The translations under genes were made by a program, and so were the position numbers. This document shows positions 50,312-59,556 of a DNA stretch of 64,000 nucleotides, piece after piece. Source of the stretch: Duganella aquatilis (GTDB lineage Bacteria > Pseudomonadota > Gammaproteobacteria > Burkholderiales > Burkholderiaceae_D); the NCBI RefSeq assembly GCF_009674565.1, contig NZ_WKJL01000024.1:1-64000 (forward strand). Direction: 5' to 3'. The stretch's first letter is position 1. Every line of letters begins with the position of its first letter. The notes under the pieces are model-generated. The model was not told the DNA's origin and searched no databases. It saw only the letters and a program-made list of their open reading frames with translations.

Positions 50312-52214
50312 CGCCGGTCTCCACGTCTTCGTTTTCCACTTTGCTCTTGTCCTTCTCCACCGGGCGCTTGCCCAGCAGGTAATAATCCAGCGCCTTGCGC
50401 GCAATCGGCGCGGCGGCTTCGCCGCCATGGCCGGCGTTTTCCACCACCATGGCCAGCACGATGCGCGGCTTGTCCACCGGCGCAAACGCGGTGAACAGCG
50501 CATTGTCGCGCAGGCGTTCGGCCAGGCGGGCGGCGTTGTACTTCTCGCCTTTTTTAATCGTGATCACCTGCGCGGTGCCGGTCTTGCCGCCCACCGTGTA
50601 GCCGGCGTTGGCGAACACGCGGTAGCCGGTGCCACCCGGCTCGCTGGTCACGCCCACCATCGCGTTCTTGATGAAGTCTATGTTCTCCTGCTTGAGCGGG
50701 ATGCGATAGCTTTGCTGCGCCACCGTCAGCTTGCGCGCGCGGGTGGTGCTGTCTTCGACGATTTTCACCAGGTGCGGCTTCATCACCACGCCGTTGTTTG
50801 CCAGATTGGCCACAGCGTGCGCAATCTGCAAAGGCGTGTAGGCATTGAGGCCGGAACCATTGCTGACCGAGATAGTATCACCACCGACCCAGCGTCCCGC
50901 CGCACCTTTGAAGCGACGGCTCTTCCACTCCGGCGACGGCAGCACGCCGGTCTTTTCGTTATCCAGGTCGATGCCGGTCTTTTCGCCGAAGCCGAACGGC
51001 TGCATGAAGTCGTGAATGGCGTTGATGCCCATGTCGTGACCCAGCTCGTAGTAATAGGTATTGCAGGAGACGATGATGGACTTGCGCATGTCGACCGAGC
51101 CATGCCCGCCCGGCACGTCGTCGTTGAAGCGGTGGCCGCCCAGCATGTAGAAGCCGGGATCGTAGGTCACCTGCGCCGGCGTGCGCTTGCCCAGCTCCAG
51201 CGCGGCCAGGGCCATGAAGGGCTTGAAGGTGGAACCCGGCGCGTAGGTGCCGGACAGCGGGCGGTTGATCATCGGCTTGTCCGGCGAGTTATTCAGCTCG
51301 TCCCAGCTTTGCGTGTCGATGCCGTCGACGAACAGGTTGGGATCGTAGCCGGGCCGCGAGACGTAGGCCAGGATGTCGCCAGTCTCCGGCTCGATCGCCA
51401 CCAGCGCGCCACGGCGCTCGCCGAAAGCTTCCTCCACGATCTTTTGCAGTTCGATGTCAATCGACAGTATCAGGTTGCTGCCTGCCTTGGCCGGAGTGCT
51501 GGATAGCGTGCGCACCGCGCGGCCGCCCGAGGTCTTTTCCACTTCCTCGAAACCGGCCTGGCCGTGCAGCAGTTTCTCGTAGCTTTTCTCCAGGCCTTCC
51601 TTGCCGATATGGTCGGTGCCGCGATAGTTGGCGGCGTCGTCGCCGTCGTCCAGCGCATCGGCTTCGGCGCGGCTGACGCGGCCGATGTAGCCGATCACGT
51701 GCGACGCCGTTTCGCCCAGCGGATACTGGCGGAACAGGCGCGCCTGCACTTCCACGCCGGGGAAGCGGAAATGCTGGGCGGCGAAGCGCGCCACTTCTTC
51801 ATCGGTCAGGCGGGTGCGCAGCGGCACGCTCTCGAAGCCCTTGGAGTCTTCCAGCAGCTTCTTGAAGCGGCGGCGGTCCTTCAGATCCACCGTCACCACC
51901 TTGGACAGTTCGTCGATGGTTTCATCCAGCGGCGCCTCCAGCCTGGATGGCGTGATCTCCAGCGTGTAGGCCGAGTAATTGCGCGCCAGGACCACGCCGT
52001 TGCGGTCCAAAATCAGGCCGCGATTCGGCACGATGGGCACCAGCGAAATGCGGTTCTCTTCCGCCTTCACGGCGAAGTCCTGGTACTTCATGATCTGCAG
52101 CCAGACAAAGCGCGCCAGCAGCAGGAAGAAGCACAGGAACACGACGCCGCCCAGCACCGTTACGCGCAGGCGGAACTCGCGCATTTCCACTTCGTTGTCC
52201 TTGAATTCGGTCAT
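50295..52214 (-). CDS. mrdA: Penicillin-binding protein 2, second copy
   Basis: A 639-residue transpeptidase of lateral cell-wall synthesis. One N-terminal membrane helix (about 18-42), a pedestal domain, and an intact penicillin-binding domain: STFK with Ser328/Lys331, SCN at 383-385, and KTG at 544-546. It aligns without gaps to the first copy (54452-56500) through residue 550, with about 80 % identity by hand count, but has a shorter C-terminal tail. It overlaps rodA copy 2 upstream (ATGA) and rlpA downstream. Confidence 0.93.
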   Translation of the reverse strand: MTEFKDNEVEMREFRLRVTVLGGVVFLCFFLLLARFVWLQIMKYQDFAVKAEENRISLVPIVPNRGLILDRNGVVLARNYSAYTLEITPSRLEAPLDETIDELSKVVTVDLKDRRRFKKLLEDSKGFESVPLRTRLTDEEVARFAAQHFRFPGVEVQARLFRQYPLGETASHVIGYIGRVSRAEADALDDGDDAANYRGTDHIGKEGLEKSYEKLLHGQAGFEEVEKTSGGRAVRTLSSTPAKAGSNLILSIDIELQKIVEEAFGERRGALVAIEPETGDILAYVSRPGYDPNLFVDGIDTQSWDELNNSPDKPMINRPLSGTYAPGSTFKPFMALAALELGKRTPAQVTYDPGFYMLGGHRFNDDVPGGHGSVDMRKSIIVSCNTYYYELGHDMGINAIHDFMQPFGFGEKTGIDLDNEKTGVLPSPEWKSRRFKGAAGRWVGGDTISVSNGSGLNAYTPLQIAHAVANLANNGVVMKPHLVKIVEDSTTRARKLTVAQQSYRIPLKQENIDFIKNAMVGVTSEPGGTGYRVFANAGYTVGGKTGTAQVITIKKGEKYNAARLAERLRDNALFTAFAPVDKPRIVLAMVVENAGHGGEAAAPIARKALDYYLLGKRPVEKDKSKVENEDVETGDAPAR

Positions 52215-53323
52215 CCGCGCACCTCCCTGCTGTGACGCTGAATGCTCATCAAGATGCCGCCGCCCAGGCCCAGCGTCATCAAGGCGGTGCCGCCGTAGCT
52301 CATGAACGGCAACGGCACGCCCACCACCGGGATGATGCCGCTGACCATGCCCATGTTGACGAAGGCGTAGGTAAAGTAAATCATGGTGATGGCGCCTGCC
52401 AGCAGGCGCGAAAACAGCGTCGGCGCGTTGATCGTGATGTTCAGGCCGCGCCAGATCAGCAGCAGATACAGCACCATCAGCACCATAATCCCCAGCAGCC
52501 CGAACTCCTCGGAAAACACGGCAAAGATAAAGTCGGTGGTGCGTTCCGGGATGAATTCAAGGTGGGCCTGCGTGCCGTGCGTCCAGCCCTTGCCGGTCAC
52601 GCCGCCGGAGCCGATCGCGATCATCGACTGGATGATGTGGAAGCCCTTGCCCAGCGGGTCGTGATACGGATCGATCAGCGTCAGCACGCGGTCGCGCTGG
52701 TAATCGTGCATGAAGGTCCACAGCACCGGCAGGCTGGCGGCGCCGGCGGCCAGCAGCGCACCGAGCGCCTTCCACGACAGGCCGCCGAGGAAGATCACGC
52801 AGGCGCCGGCCGCCGTCACCAGCATCGCCGTGCCGAGGTCCGGCTGGCGCGCGATCAGGCCGGCCGGTATCGCCAGCAGCACCGCCGCGATCAGATAGGA
52901 GCGCCAGCTCAGGTGGCCCTGCTCGCGCTGGAAGAACCACGCCAGCATCAGCGGCATGGCGATCTTCATCAATTCGGAAGGCTGGATCTGCGTGCCGACG
53001 TACAGCCAGCGGCGCGAACCGCCCTTGATGACGCCGAACAGCGCCACCGCCACCAGCAGCGCCACGCCGACGGCATACGCCGGCACGGCCAGCCGCATCA
53101 TCATCTGCGGCGTGATGTTCGCCACAAACCACAGCACCAGCACCGCCGCCGCGATATTGCGCAGCTGGTCCCACACCTTGCCGGGAATGGCGAGACCGGC
53201 CGAATACAGCGTGACCAGGCCCACCGACAGCAGCGCCGTGATAATCAACGCCAGCGGCAGGTCAAACACCATCACGTGGGGGCGCAGGCGCAGCCACCAC
53301 GTGGGTCCATCGGCAAGGCCCAT
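52211..53323 (-). CDS. rodA: RodA peptidoglycan polymerase (SEDS), second copy
   Basis: A 370-residue, ten-helix SEDS glycosyltransferase. The presumed catalytic aspartate is Asp264 in FIPERTTDFIFAVFSEEFG; the VPLPFMSYGGTAL and GVTGKGWTHGTQ motifs are complete. It is about 70 % identical to rodA copy 1. Its start shares one base with the copy 1 stop (TGATG) and its stop overlaps mrdA copy 2, so the four genes look translationally chained. RodA forms the polymerase half of the PBP2 complex. Confidence 0.93.
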   Translation of the reverse strand: MGLADGPTWWLRLRPHVMVFDLPLALIITALLSVGLVTLYSAGLAIPGKVWDQLRNIAAAVLVLWFVANITPQMMMRLAVPAYAVGVALLVAVALFGVIKGGSRRWLYVGTQIQPSELMKIAMPLMLAWFFQREQGHLSWRSYLIAAVLLAIPAGLIARQPDLGTAMLVTAAGACVIFLGGLSWKALGALLAAGAASLPVLWTFMHDYQRDRVLTLIDPYHDPLGKGFHIIQSMIAIGSGGVTGKGWTHGTQAHLEFIPERTTDFIFAVFSEEFGLLGIMVLMVLYLLLIWRGLNITINAPTLFSRLLAGAITMIYFTYAFVNMGMVSGIIPVVGVPLPFMSYGGTALMTLGLGGGILMSIQRHSREVRG

Positions 53324-54438
53324 CAGGTCTGCACCAGTTTGCGGTGCCGCTGGATACTCATCAGAATGCCGGCGCCCAGGCCCAGCGTCAGCAGCGCGGT
53401 GCCGCCGTAGCTCATGAACGGCAGCGGCACGCCCACCACCGGCAGGATGCCGCTGACCATGCCCATGTTGACGAAGGCATAGGTGAAGTAAATCATGGTG
53501 ACCGCACCGGCCATCAGGCGGGTGAAGAAGTTGGGCGCGTTCCCGGCGATCATCAGGCCACGGCCGATCAGCATCAGGTACAGCACCATCAGGATCAGGT
53601 TACCGATCAGGCCAAACTCCTCCGAGTAGACGGCGAAGATAAAGTCGGTGGTGCGCTCGGGGATGAACTCCAGGTGAGCCTGGGTGCCGTGGGTCCAGCC
53701 CTTGCCGGTGACGCCGCCCGACCCCACCGCGATGGTGGACTGGATGATGTGGAAGCCTTTGCCCAGCGGGTCGGTGGTCGGATCGATCAGCGTCATCACG
53801 CGTTCGCGCTGGTAGTCGTGCAGCACCGACCAGATCACCGGCAGCGCGGCGGCGCCGGCCAGGAAGAGTCCCGCCAGCGCCTTCCACGACAGGCCGGCCA
53901 GGAAGATCACGCAGAAGCCGGCAGCCACCACCAGCAGCGCCGTGCCGAGGTCGGGCTGGCGCACGATCAGGCCCACCGGCACCATCAGCAGCAGCGCCGC
54001 GATCAGGTAGGAATGCCAGGTCAGGTGGCCGGCGCGGCTCTGGAAGAACCACGCCAGCATCAGCGGCGTGACGATCTTCATCAGCTCGGACGGCTGGATG
54101 TCGGTGACGCCGATGTGCAGCCAGCGCCGCGCCCCCAGCTTGATGGTGCCGACCAGCGCCACGCACACCAATAGAAACACGCCGATCGCATACGCCGGCA
54201 CGGCGATCCGCATCATCATCTGCGGCGTGATGTTCGCCACCAGCCACATGACGAAGAAGAACAGCACGATGTTGCGGAAGTGGTCCTCGATCTTGCCGGG
54301 GATGCCGATGCTGGCTGAGTACAGGGTAATCGTGCTGACCGTCAGCAGCATGATGATGATGATGGTCAGCGGGACGTCGAAGACGGTGAAGTATGGCCGC
54401 ATACGACGCCATAGCGAACGTCTTTCATGGATGCGCAT
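53323..54438 (-). CDS. rodA: RodA peptidoglycan polymerase (SEDS), first copy
   Basis: A 371-residue SEDS glycosyltransferase, the copy in the ancestral position directly after mrdA. Catalytic Asp265 in FIPERTTDFIFAVYSEEFG; GRGL and VPLPFMSYGG motifs present. It polymerises glycan strands for cylinder growth together with the PBP2 encoded upstream, 13 bases away. Confidence 0.95.
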   Translation of the reverse strand: MRIHERRSLWRRMRPYFTVFDVPLTIIIIMLLTVSTITLYSASIGIPGKIEDHFRNIVLFFFVMWLVANITPQMMMRIAVPAYAIGVFLLVCVALVGTIKLGARRWLHIGVTDIQPSELMKIVTPLMLAWFFQSRAGHLTWHSYLIAALLLMVPVGLIVRQPDLGTALLVVAAGFCVIFLAGLSWKALAGLFLAGAAALPVIWSVLHDYQRERVMTLIDPTTDPLGKGFHIIQSTIAVGSGGVTGKGWTHGTQAHLEFIPERTTDFIFAVYSEEFGLIGNLILMVLYLMLIGRGLMIAGNAPNFFTRLMAGAVTMIYFTYAFVNMGMVSGILPVVGVPLPFMSYGGTALLTLGLGAGILMSIQRHRKLVQT

Positions 54439-54451
54439 GATGTGGTGGTCC

Positions 54452-56500
54452 TTATTGTTTCTTCCGTGCCGGCGCGAGCGGCTGCGGCGCCGGTACGGCG
54501 GCGGGCGTTGGCGGCGGCGCTGGCGGCGGCGCCGGTTCGCGGCGCGATTCAGCCGCCGCGGCGGCGGCTTCGGCCGCTTCCGGATCTTCGATCGGCACGA
54601 TTTCCGCCGCGTCTTCCTTCGGCACCTTGGTGGTTTCCTTGTCGGCCGGGCGTTTGCCCAGCAGGTAGAAGTCCAGCGCCTTGCGCGCGATCGGCGCGGC
54701 GATCTCCGCGCCCCAGCCGGCGTTTTCCACCACCATGGCGATCACGATCTTCGGCTTGTCGGCCGGCGCAAAGGCGGTGTACAGCGCGTTGTCGCGCAGG
54801 CGTTCGGCCAGTGCCGAGGCGTTGTACTTCTCGTTGGCCTTGATGCCCACCACCTGCGCCGTACCGGTCTTGCCGCCCGAGGTGTAGCCGGCGTTGCCGA
54901 AGGCGCGGAAGGCGGTGCCGCCCTGTTCACTGTTCACGCCGACCATCGCGCTTTTCACGATGTCGATGTTTTCCTGCTTGAGCGGGATGCGGTAGCTTTC
55001 GGTCGGCACGGTGAGCTTGCGCGCACGCGTGCCGCCGTCTTCGACGATCTTCACCAGGTGCGGCTTCATCACCACGCCGTTGTTGGCCAGGTTGGCCATG
55101 GCGTGGGCGATCTGCAGCGGCGTGTACGAGTTGTAGCCGGAGCCGTTGGACACCGAGATGGTGTCGCCGCCGACCCACTTGCCCGCATTGCCCTTGAAGC
55201 GCTTGCGCTTCCACTCCTTGGACGGCAGCACGCCGGTCTTTTCGTTATCCAGGTCGATGCCGGTTTTCTGGCCGAAGCCGAACGGCTGCATGAACTGGGT
55301 GATCGCGTCGATCCCCATGTCGTTGCCGAGCTGGTAGTAGTAGGTGTTGCAGGAGACGATGATCGAGCGGCGCAGATCGACGTTGCCGTGACCGCCCACT
55401 TTATCGTCGCGGAATTTGTGGCCGCCCAGGTAGAAGTAGCCCGGATCGGGATAGGCGGTGGCGGGATTGCGCTTGTTCAGTTCCAGCGCGGCCAGCGCCA
55501 TGAATGGCTTGAAGGTGGAACCCGGCGCGTAGGTGCCGGACAGCGGACGGTTGACCATCGGCCGGTCCAGCGAGGTATTCAGGTCGCTCCAGCTTTGCGC
55601 GTCGATGCCGTCGACGAACAGGTTCGGATCGTAGCCGGGACGCGAGACGTAGGCCAGGATGTCACCGGTCTCCGGCTCGATGGCGACAAACGCGCCGCGC
55701 CATTCGCCGAAGGCTTCTTCCACCACCTTCTGCAATTCGATGTCGATCGACAGGATCAGGTTATTGCCTGGCGTGGCGGGCGTGCGCGACAGGGTGCGCA
55801 CGGCGCGGCCGCCGGCCGACACTTCCACTTCCTGGTAACCGGTCTGGCCGTGCAGCTGCTTCTCGTAGCTTTTCTCCAGGCCTTCCTTGCCGATATGGTC
55901 GGTACCCTTGTAATTCGGACCGTCGTCGGTGGCTTCGATGGCTTTGACTTCGGACTGGTTGATGCGGCCGATGAAACCGATCACGTGCGACGCCGTTTCG
56001 CCCAGCGGATACTGGCGGAACAAACGCGCCTGTACTTCCACGCCGGGAAAGCGGAAACGCTGCGCGGTGAAGCGCGCCACTTCCTCGTCGGTCAGGCGGG
56101 TGCGCAGCGGCACGCTTTCGAAATTCTTCGACTCGTCCAGCAGCTTCTTGAAGCGCTTGCGGTCCTTGATGTCGACTTCCACCAGCTTGGACAGCTCGTC
56201 GATCGCTTCGTCCAGCGTGGTATTCAGCTTGGACGGCGTGATCTCCAGCGTGAAGGCGGAGTAATTGCGCGCCAGGACCACGCCGTTGCGGTCCAGGATC
56301 AGGCCGCGGTTCGGCACGATGGGGACGATGGCGATGCGGTTCTCTTCCGCCTTGACGGCGAAGTCGCTGTACTTCACCACCTGCAGCCACAGGAAACGCA
56401 ACAGCAGCAGCGCGAAGCAGACGAACACCATCCCGCCCAGCACCGTCAGGCGCAGGCGGAACTGCTGGAGTTCGCGCTGGTTGTCCTTGATTTCAGTCAT
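54452..56500 (-). CDS. mrdA: Penicillin-binding protein 2, first copy
   Basis: A 682-residue transpeptidase following mreD as in other Proteobacteria. Membrane helix at about 18-42; active-site STFK (Ser328, Lys331), SCN (383-385) and KTG (544-546). The C-terminal tail after residue 620 is long and Pro/Ala/Glu-rich, ending PLAPARKKQ, and is absent from copy 2. It cross-links new glycan made by RodA in the elongasome. Confidence 0.95.
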   Translation of the reverse strand: MTEIKDNQRELQQFRLRLTVLGGMVFVCFALLLLRFLWLQVVKYSDFAVKAEENRIAIVPIVPNRGLILDRNGVVLARNYSAFTLEITPSKLNTTLDEAIDELSKLVEVDIKDRKRFKKLLDESKNFESVPLRTRLTDEEVARFTAQRFRFPGVEVQARLFRQYPLGETASHVIGFIGRINQSEVKAIEATDDGPNYKGTDHIGKEGLEKSYEKQLHGQTGYQEVEVSAGGRAVRTLSRTPATPGNNLILSIDIELQKVVEEAFGEWRGAFVAIEPETGDILAYVSRPGYDPNLFVDGIDAQSWSDLNTSLDRPMVNRPLSGTYAPGSTFKPFMALAALELNKRNPATAYPDPGYFYLGGHKFRDDKVGGHGNVDLRRSIIVSCNTYYYQLGNDMGIDAITQFMQPFGFGQKTGIDLDNEKTGVLPSKEWKRKRFKGNAGKWVGGDTISVSNGSGYNSYTPLQIAHAMANLANNGVVMKPHLVKIVEDGGTRARKLTVPTESYRIPLKQENIDIVKSAMVGVNSEQGGTAFRAFGNAGYTSGGKTGTAQVVGIKANEKYNASALAERLRDNALYTAFAPADKPKIVIAMVVENAGWGAEIAAPIARKALDFYLLGKRPADKETTKVPKEDAAEIVPIEDPEAAEAAAAAAESRREPAPPPAPPPTPAAVPAPQPLAPARKKQ

Positions 56501-56515
56501 GCCGGAGCCGCAGCG

Positions 56516-57028
56516 TCAGATGGGGCGCGTGTGATCGCGGTCGACCGCGCGGCGCTGGGGCGCCAGCAGCATCCAGGTCACCAGCGGCCACAGGACCACG
56601 GCGATCACGCTTTCAACGAAGTAGAACCAGCCCGGCGTTTTGCCGGAGACGCAGAAGCGCACCAGCAGCTGCACCGACTGCGCCATGATCAGCAGCGGCA
56701 GCACATGGATGGCCTGGGTCCAGATCGGGAACCACAGCACCCGGCGGTGCAGCATGATGGCGAAGTAGGACAGCAGCGTGTAGGCCAGCGCGTTCTCGCC
56801 CAGCAGCGTGGAGTCGTGGACGTCCATCAGCAGGCCAAGGAAGAAGGCGGTGCCGATGCCGACCTTGCGCGGCTGGTGCACGCCCCAGAACACCAGCAGC
56901 AGCGCCACGAAGTCCGGCACGCCGACGAACTGGCCCCATGGCAGGAGATTCAGCAGGAAGGCGCAGAACAGGCTGAAGGCGATGAACAGCGGGCTGACCG
57001 GCAGCAGGATATAGTGCGGACGATTCAT
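56516..57028 (-). CDS. mreD: Rod shape-determining protein MreD
   Basis: A 170-residue inner-membrane protein with five or six helices; the FCAFLLNLLPWG start, GLLMDVHDSTLLGENALAYTL and the C-terminal PLVTWMLLAPQRR are typical. It links MreB and MreC to the RodA/PBP2 machine. It overlaps mreC (ATGA) and lies 15 bases before mrdA copy 1. Confidence 0.93.
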   Translation of the reverse strand: MNRPHYILLPVSPLFIAFSLFCAFLLNLLPWGQFVGVPDFVALLLVFWGVHQPRKVGIGTAFFLGLLMDVHDSTLLGENALAYTLLSYFAIMLHRRVLWFPIWTQAIHVLPLLIMAQSVQLLVRFCVSGKTPGWFYFVESVIAVVLWPLVTWMLLAPQRRAVDRDHTRPI

Positions 57029-58164
57029 CGTGCCGGCTCCTTAGGTTTGGTGGCGGCGGCCGGCGCAGCCGTTGCCGCTGGCGTGGCCGTGGCGCCCGCA
57101 GGGGCAGCGGCAGCGTCGGCGACCGGTGCTGGCGTCGCCGGCTTTGGCGCCGGCGGCAGCACCGGAATCAATCCTGGCGCGCCATTGACCGCAGGCGCAG
57201 CGCCGGCAGCGGCGCCGGCGACAGGCTGGCCCTCGCCCTCTTTCGGCGCAGGCGCCTCCTTGATCGGCGCCATCTTGTTATTGTGCTTGCGCGGCGCGCG
57301 CTGCTCTTCATCCGGCGGACGCGGCGGCATTTCCGGCGTCGACATCAGGATCAGCAACTGCGTATTGTTGGCGATGCCGGCCAGCGGCTGGCAGATCACG
57401 CCGCCGAACGAACCGCCGGCGCTGTTCTCCACCTGCGTCACGCGCGCCACCGCCAGCCCGGCCGGATACACGCCGTCCAGGCCCGAGGTGACGACGATAT
57501 CGCCCACCTGGATATCCGCATTCGGCGCCGTGAAGCGCAATTCCAGGTTGCCCGCCTTGCCGCGACCATAGGCCACGCTGCGCAAGCCATTGCGCAGCAG
57601 CTGCACCGGAATCGCCTGCTCCTTGTCGGACAGCAGCGTCACTTCGGACGTAAACGGGAACACGCGCGTGACCTGGCCGACCACGCCCTGGTTATCGATG
57701 ACCGGCAGGCCAAGCGTCACATCCTGGTGGGTGCCGCGGTCGAGAATGATCTTGCGGCTGTTGGCGTCGCGCGCGTCGTACAGCACTTCGGCCAGCATCG
57801 ACTTGACCGGCACGCGCTCGCGCGCGTCCATCAGCTTGCGCAGCTGGGCGTTTTCCGCCGACTGGAGCTGCGCCTGCTGCAAGGCCTGCGAGCCGAGGAT
57901 CTGCTGACGCTTCAACTCGCGCACCTGCTTTTCCAGCGACGACAAGGTAGAGAAATAATCGCCGACGCCGTAGATGGCGTCGCGCGGCAGCAAGGCCACC
58001 TTCTGCACCGGCGACAGCACCGCGCCGGCATAGTAACGCACCGTTTCCAGACTGCGCATGTGCGAGTCGACCAGCAGCAGTGCAATCGATATGCACGCGA
58101 ACACCGTCATCTTGACCCGCGCCGAAGCGCCTTGCTTGAAAAGTGGCGGAGGACTGTATTCCAT
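57025..58164 (-). CDS. mreC: Rod shape-determining protein MreC
   Basis: A 379-residue bitopic protein: MEYSPPPLFKQGASARVKM, one membrane helix (about 20-38), a coiled coil, and the periplasmic MreC domain (RKIILDRGTHQDVTLGLPVI, GDIVVTSGLDGVYPAGLAVA). The C-terminal 100 residues are a Pro/Ala-rich extension not found in E. coli MreC. The ATG at 58164 with GGAAG upstream is preferred over the TTG at 58173. MreC bridges MreB to PBP2. Confidence 0.94.
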   Translation of the reverse strand: MEYSPPPLFKQGASARVKMTVFACISIALLLVDSHMRSLETVRYYAGAVLSPVQKVALLPRDAIYGVGDYFSTLSSLEKQVRELKRQQILGSQALQQAQLQSAENAQLRKLMDARERVPVKSMLAEVLYDARDANSRKIILDRGTHQDVTLGLPVIDNQGVVGQVTRVFPFTSEVTLLSDKEQAIPVQLLRNGLRSVAYGRGKAGNLELRFTAPNADIQVGDIVVTSGLDGVYPAGLAVARVTQVENSAGGSFGGVICQPLAGIANNTQLLILMSTPEMPPRPPDEEQRAPRKHNNKMAPIKEAPAPKEGEGQPVAGAAAGAAPAVNGAPGLIPVLPPAPKPATPAPVADAAAAPAGATATPAATAAPAAATKPKEPAR

Positions 58165-58222
58165 GACTTCCAATAATCCGGCGCTCGCGCGCCAACGAGA
58201 CTGTCAACTCACTCTAATGCAT

Positions 58223-58246
58223 CGGGGCCGCTGTTTCGCGGCCCCG
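58223..58246 (-). promoter_or_regulatory. GC-rich hairpin between mreB and mreC
   Basis: Nine-base stem CGGGGCCGC/GCGGCCCCG with a six-base loop. The T-run lies on the plus-strand side only, so for the minus-strand mreB message it is a stem without a U-tract: a likely mRNA-stabilising or partial-termination element that would let MreB be made in excess over MreC and MreD. Confidence 0.55.
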
Positions 58247-58257
58247 TTTTATTCAGA

Positions 58258-59301
58258 TCATTCGTAGGAGAAGATCGAGCCCAGTTGGTCCATGCGTTCC
58301 AGCGCCATGCCCGAGCCGCGCACCACGCAGGTCAGCGGATCTTCGGCCACCAGCACCGGCAGACCGGTTTCTTCCATCAGCAGGCGGTCCAGGTCGCGCA
58401 GCAGCGCGCCGCCACCGGTCAGCATCATGCCTTTTTCGGCGATGTCGGCGCCCAGTTCCGGCGGCGTCTGTTCCAGCGCGTTCTTGACGGCGGAGACGAT
58501 GTTGTTCAGCGGGTCGGTCAGCGCTTCCAGGATCTCGTTGGACGAAATCGTGAACGAGCGTGGAATGCCTTCGGACAGGTTGCGGCCCTTGACTTCCATT
58601 TCCTTGACTTCGGAGCCAGGGAAGGCCGAACCGATGGCCTTCTTGATCGCCTCGGCGGTCTGCTCGCCGATCAGCATGCCGTAGTTGCGGCGGATGTAGT
58701 TGACGATCGCTTCGTCGAACTTGTCGCCGCCCACGCGCACCGAACCTTTGTAGACCATGCCGCCCAGCGAAATGATGCCCACCTCGGTGGTGCCGCCGCC
58801 GATGTCGACCACCATCGAGCCGGTGGCGTCCGACACCGGCAGGCCGGCGCCGATGGCCGCTGCCATTGGTTCTTCAATCAGGTACACCTGCGAGGCGCCG
58901 GCGCCGAGCGCCGATTCGCGGATCGCGCGGCGTTCCACCTGGGTCGAGCCGCATGGCACGCAGATGATGATGCGTGGCGAAGGACGGAAGAATTTGGAGT
59001 CGTGCACCATGCGGATGAACTGTTTCAGCATCTGCTCGGTGACGGTGAAGTCGGCGATCACGCCGTCTTTCATCGGGCGGATCGCCTCGATGTTGCCAGG
59101 CACCTTGCCCAGCATTTGCTTTGCTTCTTTACCAACTGCCTGGATCGTTTTCTTGCCATTCGGGCCGCCTTCCTGGCGGATCGCGACGACCGAAGGTTCA
59201 TCCAGAACGATGCCCTGGCCGCGAACGTAGATCAGAGTATTGGCCGTGCCCAAGTCGATGGCCAGATCAGAGGAAATATACCGACGTAAAAAACCAAACA
59301 T
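58258..59301 (-). CDS. mreB: Rod shape-determining protein MreB
   Basis: A 347-residue actin homologue forming the membrane-bound scaffold of the elongasome. It starts MFGFLRRYISSDLAIDLGTANTL, with the phosphate loops DLGTANT and DIGGGTTEVG and the adenosine motif GGGALLRDLDRLL. The start at 59301 matches the family; an in-frame ATG at 59394 would add 31 unrelated residues. First gene of the elongation operon. Confidence 0.97.
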   Translation of the reverse strand: MFGFLRRYISSDLAIDLGTANTLIYVRGQGIVLDEPSVVAIRQEGGPNGKKTIQAVGKEAKQMLGKVPGNIEAIRPMKDGVIADFTVTEQMLKQFIRMVHDSKFFRPSPRIIICVPCGSTQVERRAIRESALGAGASQVYLIEEPMAAAIGAGLPVSDATGSMVVDIGGGTTEVGIISLGGMVYKGSVRVGGDKFDEAIVNYIRRNYGMLIGEQTAEAIKKAIGSAFPGSEVKEMEVKGRNLSEGIPRSFTISSNEILEALTDPLNNIVSAVKNALEQTPPELGADIAEKGMMLTGGGALLRDLDRLLMEETGLPVLVAEDPLTCVVRGSGMALERMDQLGSIFSYE

Positions 59302-59486
59302 TAAAGTGTCCTGTGGCGCTACCGATGTGCGCGTAAACCGTTGAGTGAGAAATCCTGTCCGGATGCGGCGGCAGCAATGATTCAGCGCCGACAACGCATC
59401 AACCCGCCATTCTACCTTATAATTTGACTGCGATTTATCGAAAATCCACCCAAAAGTGTGACGCCTGAGACCGCTGTTTAAGCGGC

Positions 59487-59510
59487 ATTCACCGGTGAAT
59501 ATCGGTGAAT
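59487..59510. promoter_or_regulatory. Palindrome with a repeated half-site upstream of gatC
   Basis: Perfect 14-base palindrome ATTCACCGGTGAAT at 59487-59500, followed by another CGGTGAAT at 59503-59510. A CCGCT/AGCGG stem lies just before it (59471-59485). It sits in the 255-base mreB-gatC divergent region, which otherwise shows no gene. The binding protein, if any, is unknown. Confidence 0.45.
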
Positions 59511-59556
59511 AGGCAGAATTTCAAGTTTTTTATCAATATCACAACCAACCCGTGCC

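Noticed and set aside
50295..56500. Assembly duplication of mrdA-rodA
   Set aside because: The copies differ by about 20-30 % in protein sequence, have different tails, and the order is reversed, so this is not an assembly artefact of one locus.
54068..57571. A plus-strand open frame of 1167 codons opposite mrdA, mreD and mreC
   Set aside because: It is antisense to well-supported genes, rich in His, Gln, Arg and Ala as expected from a high-GC shadow frame, and shows no domain.
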